A DNA stretch of 64,000 bases. Source: CAIQJJ01 sp049325275. Lineage in GTDB: Bacteria > Chloroflexota > Anaerolineae > Anaerolineales > UBA4823. The stretch spans positions 640,214 through 704,213 of the forward strand of contig JBMOLU010000002.1 in NCBI GenBank assembly GCA_049325275.1, read 5' to 3'. This document shows positions 25,452 through 34,400 of the stretch, one piece after another. The notes under the pieces are model-generated. The model saw nothing but the letters and a program-made list of their open reading frames with translations, did not search any database and had not been told where the DNA came from. A program made the translations under genes and the position numbers. How positions within the stretch are numbered: the first letter of the stretch is position 1; the number at the start of each line of letters is the position of its first letter.

Positions 25452-28400
25452 TTACTCGGCCAGCACGGCGATCCGCCCGCTGGCCGAGCGGCCCCATAGG
25501 TTTTCGTCGTACATGGCGTAGACTTCAACCGGCGGGGTCACGAAGCTCCCCGGGCGGGTGGCGCGTGCCAGGTAAACGAACTCATACTTACCTTTGGCCA
25601 TCTCGGTAACGAAGAAGCTCACCCGGCCGGCGTAGATTTCCTTGTAGTTGTAGCCGTAGTCCTCCCAGAAGAAGACCTCATCGTAATACCCTTCGGTGTT
25701 GAGGCCCATTTCGTGGCTGGTATTGTTGAGCTTTTCGTTGAGCGCTTCCAGTCCGCCGGGCAGGTGGTCCTCGAGAATGACGTAGAAGCCGTCTCGAGGC
25801 AGCGTGACCTGTAACCGCACCAACACAAGCTCGCCGGCCTGCACGTCGGTGAGCGGCTGTTTCGTCTTCGGGTCGAGATACTGGCGTTGGACTGCAATCA
25901 CCCCGCTTGCCGGGATGTCGCTTTCAGGCAGGTAGATTTCTTGATCCAGGCGGTAGTACACGATGCCCTCTGCGCCAGGCTGCTTCACGCTCAGGTGATT
26001 GATGTTGGGTTGGAGGCTGCCGGACGGAATTTTAACCTTGAACGGCTCTTGTACGGCGATCGTAGCGGTCAAGAAAAGCGTGCCGTTGATCTCGATCTGT
26101 ACGTCGGTTGGGCCTGCCTGCTCGTTGACGGTTTGCAAATGGTCGGTCAGTGCCAGGATGGCGTAGGCGGTTTCGTTGGTGGTGCCCCAACCGTCCGGCC
26201 GGCGTTGCTCCATCAGCCAGGCCACCGCGCCGGGTACCAAGGGGTTGCGGGGATCGATTTGCGTGAAGGCATCCAGCACCAGGGCCGTGCTGCGGGTGGT
26301 CGAGGCCATCGTCTTGGCTTCGTAGTAGCCATCGTAGCCCGGCTGCGCCCAATAGACCTGCCCGTTTTTCTGTGTGGCCGAGGTGGCCAGCGTTTGCAGG
26401 ATGGCCTGCGCCGCCTCGGCGGCGCCCGCGGCGTGATAGGCCAACGCCAGTGCGGCCTGGCTGAAGGGGTCAAGTTCGAGCAACGAGGAGGCGTGCAGGT
26501 CTTCGATGGCAGCCAGACTCCCCTGGCCGGCTACGGCCATGCTGTACAGGGCGTAGGCGCGTGTACGGACGTCCATTTCATCAAGATGTGCTTGCAACCA
26601 CTGGACGCCGCGCTGAATGACCTGCGCATCTACTTCGTAACCGGCCTCGGCGGTGACGGATAATCCAAAGACCACCCAGGCCGTCTGGTAATCGTGCGAG
26701 GCGTCGTCGTACCACCAGCCCCAGCCGCCGTCGTTATGCTGGTAGCCGTACAGCCGCTGCACGCTGGCCTGAATCAGGGGTTCGAGCTGCTGCTGGCGCG
26801 TATCTGCCGCGGCCAGCTTCTCGAAGGCGCGCCCGACGACGGCGTTGGGCAGGGCGCGGCTCATCGTCTGCTCGACGCAGCCGTATGGATAGCCGGTGAG
26901 ATATTCCAGCCCTTCGAGCAGGCTGCCGGCCGGCGAGCGGCTCAGTTCCAGGGTCAGCGCCGAGCGTTCGAGCGCATCCGGCGGCATGACGATGGTGGCC
27001 GTGTAAGCCCCGGTAAAAGTCCCCACCTCGGCGAAGGATTCTGCCGCTGCCAGGGGCTGAATCGCCAGCGGCAGCTCGACGGCATCACCCACCGTCCAGG
27101 CGACGCGGCCCTTTTCTACGCGCGGTGCCTGGAAGGCCGCCACTGTGACATGGTGCTCGCCGGCGGCCAGCGCGTGAGCCTGCCAGGAGACGAGTTTGAC
27201 TTCGTTTGCCGCCAGCGAAACCTGGATCAGCACCGTGCCGCTGATTTCCAGCCCGGCCTCGTCGGCCTGGATGCTGGTGAACAGATCCAAGGGGGCATCG
27301 CTGTAATTGTGGACGAAGGCTGAAAGCGTGACTGCATCGCCAACCGTGAGAACACGCGGCAGCTGCGGGCGCACGACCACCGCTTGCTGGGTGGTGATGT
27401 GGTGGGTCGCTTCGCCGACCAGTGTGCTTTTCGTTACTGCCCGCACGACGACGCGCCAGGTGGTCAGGCTGTCGGGCAGGTCTACCGTGACGGTGACGAC
27501 GCCGTTTTTGTCGGTGGTCAGCGTGGGGAGCCAGAGGGCGGTGTCGGGGAAGTCGGCGCGTGGGCTGCTGCCGGGAATCTCATCCCCACCCCCGCCCCCT
27601 CCCCTCTCGGAAGGGCGGATGATGCGATAAGGCGCCATCGAGTTGTAGGTGTACACGCTTCGCTCGCGCTGCCCATAGAAATGTTCGAAAATCGGTGTGG
27701 TTAATTCCCCGCTCAGCGTGTAGATGGCTTCGTCTACGATGGCCAGCGAAAGTTCGGCTTCCACCGGTTCACCCTGGGCATTGGTGGCCGTCATGGTGAA
27801 TGTGGCGGCCTGGCGCGGCAGGTAAACGGCCTGGTCCGAAGCGATGGAGACGTTCAGCGCCTTGTCGCTGGCGTCCACGTTCAATTCGACGCTGGCGCGG
27901 CGCAAGATGCTGTCGGACAGGGTTGGTTCCCAATACCAGTACTCGGCTTCCTCACCTTCTGTTGGGTAGCGCTCGACCGGCTGCCAGGCGTTGACGGTGA
28001 CGAAGATATTGGGCGCATCTTCCGGGATGATTTCGACTTCGACGACGGTCAACGGGGGGGTAAGGGTGATCGGCTTCACACGGTTGACGCGCCCGCGCTC
28101 GAAGGTCAACATGGCCGGCCCGGCAAAAGTCGACTCGATTGTTAACTGAACGGTCTCGTAGGGCCTGGTTTCGGTTTGGGCGGCGCTGATCGCCAGCTCG
28201 CCCCGTGAGTGAAGCGTTTCCCAACTTTCGCCGGGTGAATAGGCATAAACGTAGCGGTTGTAGCTGAGCGCGTTGCCGCGCGCGTCTGTGCCGCTCAGGT
28301 TGAGCTTGTAGTAACCGTTCTGCGGCATCGTGATGGTGGCTTTCCCCAATCCGTCGGCGTCGGTCGTCAGCAGGGTTGGTGTGATCACTGGGCGGTCGTA

Positions 28401-31379
28401 GTGATAGGTTTTTCCGTTCCACTGGTACAGATTCAACGTCAGTTGTGTGCCGCTGATCGGTTCGCCGCCGATCGTGATGGCGCCGGCCGTGATCGAGAAC
28501 GGTTGCCCACTCGGCTTCAGCGTCTGGCCGATATCCAGCTTGAGTTTCGCGGCTGTGTTGTAGACCTTGATCACGGTGTAGCCACTGGTGGCCTGGCCAC
28601 TGCCATCTTCTACGGTGACTTCCAGTCCCCAGGTGCGGGTACTGGTATTGCTGTACCAGCCGTCTTCGTCGTAGCTACTGTACCAGTAATACTTGTCGTT
28701 TTCGTACTCGGCGGTCTCTAAAATGACGACTTGCCCGTCTTCATCGGTCCGGCCGGTATAGCGGACTTTGGAGCTATCCTGAAACCACCGCCAGTCTGTG
28801 GCGCAGGCCCCCGGCTGCCAACAATAACTTTTTTCCAGGCGGTACTGCTTCACCGTTACTTTTGCATCGGCCACCGGTTTGCCGAAGAAATAATCTGCCT
28901 GCACGGTAATGGTCAGTGGGTCCCCGGCCACATACTGCTCCGCATCGGTTGCAATGCTGACCTGGATTTCTGGTTTGCGATAGTCCTGTACCTTGAAACC
29001 CTGGCGAAAGCGCCTGTCACCGAGCACAGCCTCAACGTTGTAAGTGCCCGGCATGGCGCCATCGGCTAACCGAAAGGCGTCATGCACGCTGCCAAATTCG
29101 TTGGTTGCCAGTTCGAAGGTTTGAACGATATTGTCGCGGGCGTCACGGATGTGGATCGTGATGGGCGTTCCAGCTGGCAGCAAATCGTACTTCACATCTT
29201 GTTCGGCGCGCGTGACGGCCTTGAAGTAGACCACCTGGCCGGGGCGGTAGATCGGGCGGTCGGTGTACAGGTAGGCCCGGTAGAGTTGGGCCGCAGGATG
29301 CGTTCCCCTTCTTCCCCACCACCAGTAGGGCGAATAATCTCCCCACATGCCTTCTAGGCCGCTGAGCGTGAAGTCGTTCTCGGTAGTACGTGCCACCACC
29401 AACATGGGATGGTAACCATCCGGAAGGGTCGTACGGTAGATGCCGTCCACATCCGTCTTCCCGGTGCGAATCTGTTCCCCTTTGTCCGAGTATAAACGGA
29501 CTTCCGTGTCGGGTACGCTTTCTCCATTGACGTTGCTGACCCAGGCGAGCAACTCATCGCCGGACCACTTCACCACCAGGTTATTTTCTGTCAGGACGAC
29601 GAAAAGCTGGCCGAGCAGGGTGCCATCTGTCGCACTCATATCGAGCACGTAAAGCCCTGGGGCGGCATCGGCGGGGAGATACACCTCGGGAATGATGGCT
29701 CGCTCGTCCACTTGTTCCAATGTCCAAATCCAGCTTGCTGTCAGCTCGCCGTCTTCTGTGGCGATAACGGCATTGTGATTCTGGTACCAATAGCTGATGG
29801 CGTAGTGCTCGCGGTATTTTGCAATAAAGCCGGCCAGGTCGAAGCGGTACAGCGAGAAGCTGAATTGATCGCCTCCTTCGGTTTGGAACTGAATGGCGCG
29901 TGAGCCGTTGGCGTCGACGACCTGGATATTGGCACCCCACTGGCCAAAACCCGGCCTGAGATAGTCGGAATGTGTCTGAAAGCTGAGCGCGTAAGGTGCC
30001 GGCAGAAAGGGCTGCCCGTTTGCCGTGTGGGCTTCAGGCGAAATCGTGATCTGGTAGCGGGTGTTTGGGGCCAAGGGTTGCGACGGTTGGAAGAAGAGCG
30101 TACGTTTGTTCCAACGGAAGGTGCCATCAATTTTCGGTTCCATCGCAATGGCCGCCTCGACGCTGGCCTGATCGACCGGCAGGCGGAAGGTAATCTGGAT
30201 TGGGTCCGTTAGTTTTTCGATCCAGAAAGATGGCTGCTGATCTTCGCCATTCAATTGGATCGGTACAGGAGGAACGAACTTTATAGCTTCCAGGTCCGGC
30301 AAGAGATTGCCATTCAGGTCGCGTAGCGTGTCGGTAAACGTCACTTCCTCGAGCGACCAGGCAGCGCTCCAGTCAGCGGGGGTGAACGTGAGGCCGCTCT
30401 TGCTGCGCCAGGCCACTGTCCCCGTCATCGGTGGGTTGAAATGCAGTGCCGCTTCGACACTGGATGAGTCCACCTCATGGCTGAAACGGATAGTTACCTG
30501 AAGGGTATCTCCAGCGCCGTCGACGGGAACTGCCACGGCAGAGAAAATTTTCGTTGCCACCTGCCAGGCGTAATCTTCACCCAACGGCACCCCATCCAGA
30601 TCGGTTGCCTCACCTGCCAGGGTGAAGGCCAGCTGCAAACCGGGGGTGAGCACCTGCGTGCTGGTGATTGCCAGGGTGTTCTCCTGCCACGCCAGGGTGA
30701 GCGGGATGGCCGGCTGCACGGTCAGGGCTGCGGCGACGCTGGCGGGATCCATTGGGCGGTCGAAGGCCAGGCTGGCGTTGAGCTGGCGGGTGAGCAGCGT
30801 GCCGGCGGGGCTGTGCTTGAGCACCCGCGGGCCGTATGCGGCCACCAGGGTCCAGCGGGTCACGCCGTTCAGCGCTTCGCCGTTGGCCGTTTTCAGGCTG
30901 GGATGCGTGTAGACGTGATAAATCTGGCCGCCGTTCAGCGCTTTTTCAGGTTGGAAGGTCAGGGTGGTGGCGCCGTCGGACCAGGCGATCTCGCCATCCA
31001 CCCAGGGAACGGTCAACAGTGCCGGTTCACCGCCGGTGCTGGTCGTGTTCATGGGAACGTTGAAGTGCAGCACGACGGGAGCAACCGGTGAAAAGTTTTG
31101 CCAATCCTGGGCGCTGTCTGCCGCGGCAAAGGGGCCGACCGGCGTTGGCGTGTCAGACGGCGTGGCCGTTGCGGAAGGTGTGCTGGTCGGCGTTTTGCTG
31201 GGGTTTTGCGTACGGGTTGGCGTGCGTGGTACGGTGGGCGTGATGCTGCGCGTCGGCCGGGCGGTGCGCGTATTCGCTGCATTGCCAACGGCGGCTGCCG
31301 GTCGGGATGAGAAGATCGCATAGGCGAGTAGAACGATAGAAACGATCAAAAGCGTGCTGCGGATCAACTTGCCATACAT
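25452..31379 (-). CDS. Alpha-2-macroglobulin family protein, paralogue 1
   Basis: 1975 residues from the ATG at 31379 (GGGAGG just upstream). A signal peptide (about 1-30) is followed by a Thr/Pro/Ser-rich stalk (about 35-80) and Ig-like domains of SbsA type (VVLHFNVPMNTT, TLTFQPEKALNGGQIYHVYT). The macroglobulin domains include the MG1-type PYRPGQVVYFKAV and a Gly-rich bait-like stretch (GGGGGGDEIPGS). The thioester site GYPYGCVEQTMS has Cys1501 and Gln1504 and is followed by the alpha-helical thioester domain and a C-terminal receptor-like domain. Such proteins trap proteases covalently. The signal peptide lacks a lipobox, so it is secreted or membrane-anchored. It has a close paralogue directly upstream. 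Confidence 0.93.
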   Translation of the reverse strand: MYGKLIRSTLLIVSIVLLAYAIFSSRPAAAVGNAANTRTARPTRSITPTVPRTPTRTQNPSKTPTSTPSATATPSDTPTPVGPFAAADSAQDWQNFSPVAPVVLHFNVPMNTTSTGGEPALLTVPWVDGEIAWSDGATTLTFQPEKALNGGQIYHVYTHPSLKTANGEALNGVTRWTLVAAYGPRVLKHSPAGTLLTRQLNASLAFDRPMDPASVAAALTVQPAIPLTLAWQENTLAITSTQVLTPGLQLAFTLAGEATDLDGVPLGEDYAWQVATKIFSAVAVPVDGAGDTLQVTIRFSHEVDSSSVEAALHFNPPMTGTVAWRSKSGLTFTPADWSAAWSLEEVTFTDTLRDLNGNLLPDLEAIKFVPPVPIQLNGEDQQPSFWIEKLTDPIQITFRLPVDQASVEAAIAMEPKIDGTFRWNKRTLFFQPSQPLAPNTRYQITISPEAHTANGQPFLPAPYALSFQTHSDYLRPGFGQWGANIQVVDANGSRAIQFQTEGGDQFSFSLYRFDLAGFIAKYREHYAISYWYQNHNAVIATEDGELTASWIWTLEQVDERAIIPEVYLPADAAPGLYVLDMSATDGTLLGQLFVVLTENNLVVKWSGDELLAWVSNVNGESVPDTEVRLYSDKGEQIRTGKTDVDGIYRTTLPDGYHPMLVVARTTENDFTLSGLEGMWGDYSPYWWWGRRGTHPAAQLYRAYLYTDRPIYRPGQVVYFKAVTRAEQDVKYDLLPAGTPITIHIRDARDNIVQTFELATNEFGSVHDAFRLADGAMPGTYNVEAVLGDRRFRQGFKVQDYRKPEIQVSIATDAEQYVAGDPLTITVQADYFFGKPVADAKVTVKQYRLEKSYCWQPGACATDWRWFQDSSKVRYTGRTDEDGQVVILETAEYENDKYYWYSSYDEDGWYSNTSTRTWGLEVTVEDGSGQATSGYTVIKVYNTAAKLKLDIGQTLKPSGQPFSITAGAITIGGEPISGTQLTLNLYQWNGKTYHYDRPVITPTLLTTDADGLGKATITMPQNGYYKLNLSGTDARGNALSYNRYVYAYSPGESWETLHSRGELAISAAQTETRPYETVQLTIESTFAGPAMLTFERGRVNRVKPITLTPPLTVVEVEIIPEDAPNIFVTVNAWQPVERYPTEGEEAEYWYWEPTLSDSILRRASVELNVDASDKALNVSIASDQAVYLPRQAATFTMTATNAQGEPVEAELSLAIVDEAIYTLSGELTTPIFEHFYGQRERSVYTYNSMAPYRIIRPSERGGGGGGDEIPGSSPRADFPDTALWLPTLTTDKNGVVTVTVDLPDSLTTWRVVVRAVTKSTLVGEATHHITTQQAVVVRPQLPRVLTVGDAVTLSAFVHNYSDAPLDLFTSIQADEAGLEISGTVLIQVSLAANEVKLVSWQAHALAAGEHHVTVAAFQAPRVEKGRVAWTVGDAVELPLAIQPLAAAESFAEVGTFTGAYTATIVMPPDALERSALTLELSRSPAGSLLEGLEYLTGYPYGCVEQTMSRALPNAVVGRAFEKLAAADTRQQQLEPLIQASVQRLYGYQHNDGGWGWWYDDASHDYQTAWVVFGLSVTAEAGYEVDAQVIQRGVQWLQAHLDEMDVRTRAYALYSMAVAGQGSLAAIEDLHASSLLELDPFSQAALALAYHAAGAAEAAQAILQTLATSATQKNGQVYWAQPGYDGYYEAKTMASTTRSTALVLDAFTQIDPRNPLVPGAVAWLMEQRRPDGWGTTNETAYAILALTDHLQTVNEQAGPTDVQIEINGTLFLTATIAVQEPFKVKIPSGSLQPNINHLSVKQPGAEGIVYYRLDQEIYLPESDIPASGVIAVQRQYLDPKTKQPLTDVQAGELVLVRLQVTLPRDGFYVILEDHLPGGLEALNEKLNNTSHEMGLNTEGYYDEVFFWEDYGYNYKEIYAGRVSFFVTEMAKGKYEFVYLARATRPGSFVTPPVEVYAMYDENLWGRSASGRIAVLAE

Positions 31380-31460
31380 GTGTTCCTCCCAGTTGAACAT
31401 CTTGTCTCCCCAATCACGCACGGAAATGGCCCGTTGAAAGGGGAAGCCGTATCGATTGTG

Positions 31461-34400
31461 CTACTTGGCCAGCACGGCAACCCGCCCGTTGGCCGAGCGG
31501 CCCCACAGGCTTTCGTTGTACATGGCGTAGATTTCGGCCGGCGGGGCCACGAAACTCCCCGGGCGGGTGGCGCGTACCAGGTAAACGAATTCGTATTCAC
31601 CGGCGGCCATCTCGGTGATGAAGAAGCTCACCCGGTCTGCGCGAATTTCTTTGTTGTTGTAGCCGTAATCGCGCCAGTAGAAACGTTCGGCGCCTTCGCT
31701 GCCCGGGTAGGCCTGCACGTGGCCGCTGTTATTGAGCTTGTCGTTAAGGGCTTCCAGGCCGCCGGGTAAGCGGTCTTCCAGGATCATGTAATAGCCATCC
31801 TGCGGCAGGGTAACGAACAGGTGCACTTCCACCAAGTCACCGGCGGCAACCCGATCGCTGCCGTTTGCTGCGACGTACTCCCGCCGCACCGCGATCGTTC
31901 CTGCGGCCTCGACTTCCTGTTCGGCCAGGTACAGGCGTTGGTAGATGCGGTAGTAAACGTCGCCGCCGGCGCTGGTTTGCCTCAGGCGCAGGTGGTTGAC
32001 GCCGCTTTGCAGCATCTCGAAAGGAATCTCGATGCTCTGTTGCGGCTGCCGCATGTCAAGCCCGGCGCTCAAAATCTGCTCGCCATTGAGTTCGACGGTC
32101 AGGTTCGTCATGCCCAGGGCCTGGCGTACGCCCAGCAGGTGGTCGCTGAGCGCCAGGATGGTGTAGGCGGTTTCGTTGGTGGTGCCCCAGCCCTGTGGCC
32201 GGCGCTGGGCCATCAGCCACTGCACGGCGCCAGGGATCAGTTTGCTCTGGGGGGTGATTTGTACGATGGCGTCTAGCACCAGGGCGGTGGTGCGTGTGGT
32301 GGACGCCAGGGTCTTGTGTTGGTAGCCTCCGTCTTCGCCGGGTTGCGGCCAGTAGCGCATCGTGCCTTCCGGCGTGGCCGCCGCAGCCAGCCGGTCGACG
32401 AGGATGTGCGCCCGCTCCCCGGCGCCCAGTTCATGATAGGCCAGCGCCAGCGCTGCCTGGCTGAACGGATCCAGCTCGGCCAACTGCGTGGCGTATATGT
32501 TTTCGGTGGCGGCAAGGTCGCCGTGCCTGGCGAGGGCCATGCTGTAGAGGGCGTAGGCAGCCGTGCGGGCGTCCATTTCATCCAGGCGCTGGTGCAGCCA
32601 GCCGGCCGCACGCGCCATCACGGCCGGGTCGACTTCGTACCCGGCGTCGGCAGTCACGGCCAGGCCGAAGAGCACCCAGGCGGTCTGATAGGCGTCGCTG
32701 GCGTCATCGTACCACCAGCCCCAACCGCCGTCGTTGTGCTGCTGGCCGTACAGGCGCTGCAATCCGGCCTGGACCAGCGGCAGGAGCGCTTCCTTCCGTC
32801 CCGGATCGATGTCGAACTGCTCGAAGGCGCGCCCGATGACGGCGTTTGGCAGGGCGCGGCTCATCGTCTGTTCGACGCAGCCGTAGGGGTAACCGGTGAG
32901 ATATTCCAGCCCGTCCAGCAGGCTGCCGGCCACCGAGCGGCTCAAATCGACACGCACGACGCTCTGGCTGATGGCGTTGGTCGGCACCAGGATAGCGGCG
33001 TCGAGTGTCGTCTGGAAGGTGCCCAACTGCGTGGTGACGGCGGGTACGGCCAGCGGTTGAATGGTGAGCGGCAGTTGCACGGCATCGCCAACGATCCATG
33101 CGTGCTGCCCACCGGTTTCCAGGGTCGTCGACAGAAGGGCGCTGATCGACACCTGCGGTTCACCGGCCGCCAACATCCGCGCCTGCCAGTTGACCAACTG
33201 CACCGCGCCAGCCTCCAGCGAAATGCTTTGGGTCAGTGCGCCGGTGATCTCGATGCCGGGTTGGTTGATGGTGATGGTTGCCTGCACGTCGTGCGGCGCG
33301 TCGTCGTAATTGTGGACGAATGCCGAGAGTGTGACCTCGTCGCCAACGGCCAGCGTGCGTGGCAACTGTGGGCGTACGACGATCGCTTTTTGCGTGGTAA
33401 TGGCGTGAGTCGCTTCACCGACCAGCGTGGTCTTCGTCACCGCCCGTACGACCACCCGCCAGGTAGTCAGGTTGTCGGGCAGCGCAACCTTGACGATGGC
33501 GACGCCGCTTTTGTTGGTGACGACTGCCGGGTACCAGGCGGCCACGTCGGGAAAATCGGCCCGGAAACTCGCGGCAATGTCTCCCTCGCCGCCGCCGCCC
33601 CGGCCGGCGTCGAAGGAACGAATGGAGCGGGAAGGGGCCATGGAATTGTAGGTATACACCGTATTGCTGCGTCGGCCGTAAAAGGCGTTGAAGATCGGTG
33701 GGGTCAGTTCACCGCTCAGGGTGTAAATTGCCTCGTCCACCAGCGCAACAGAAAGTTCCGCTTCCACCGGCCTGCCCTGGGCGTTGGTCACCGTCACGGT
33801 AAAGATGGCCGTCTGGCCGGGCGCGTAGCGTTCATTGTCGGACCGGATGGCGACATTGAGGGCTTTGCTGCTGGCGTCCACGCGCAGTTCGACGCTGGCC
33901 CGGTGCAGGGTGCTGTCGGCCTGGCTACTGTCCCAATAAAGATAATCTTCTGCTTCATCGTAATCTGCGGGCGGGTAACGATCGACCGCCTGCCAGGCGT
34001 TGACGGTGACGTAAATGTTGGGCGCGTCTTCGGGCAGGATGTCAACCTCGATGATCGTCAGCGGTGCGGTCAGGGTGACCGGCCGGGCGCGATGGACGCA
34101 CCCGCGTTCAAAGGTGATCATCGCCGGGCCGCTGAAGGTCGATTCGATCATCAGGCGGGTCTTCGTATTGGGGCTTACCGCACTCTGGTCGGCACTGATC
34201 TTCAAGCCGTTTTGATGGTAGGCATTGGCCCAGGTGTCCCCCTGCTTGTAGACGAACAGGTAACGTTTCAGCGTAATTTCGTTGCCGCGCCCGTCTTGCC
34301 CGCTGGTGCGGAGTTCGTAGTAGCCGCTTTCTTCGATCGAGAGCGATGCCGTAGCCTGGCCGGCGGCATCGGTGGCCAGCGTGTGGGTTGCGATAACCCG

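Noticed and set aside
27570..27620. C/G-run tract considered as a regulatory or phase-variable homopolymer
   Set aside because: It encodes the in-frame Gly-rich stretch of the macroglobulin and the run is broken, so slippage is not clearly supported.
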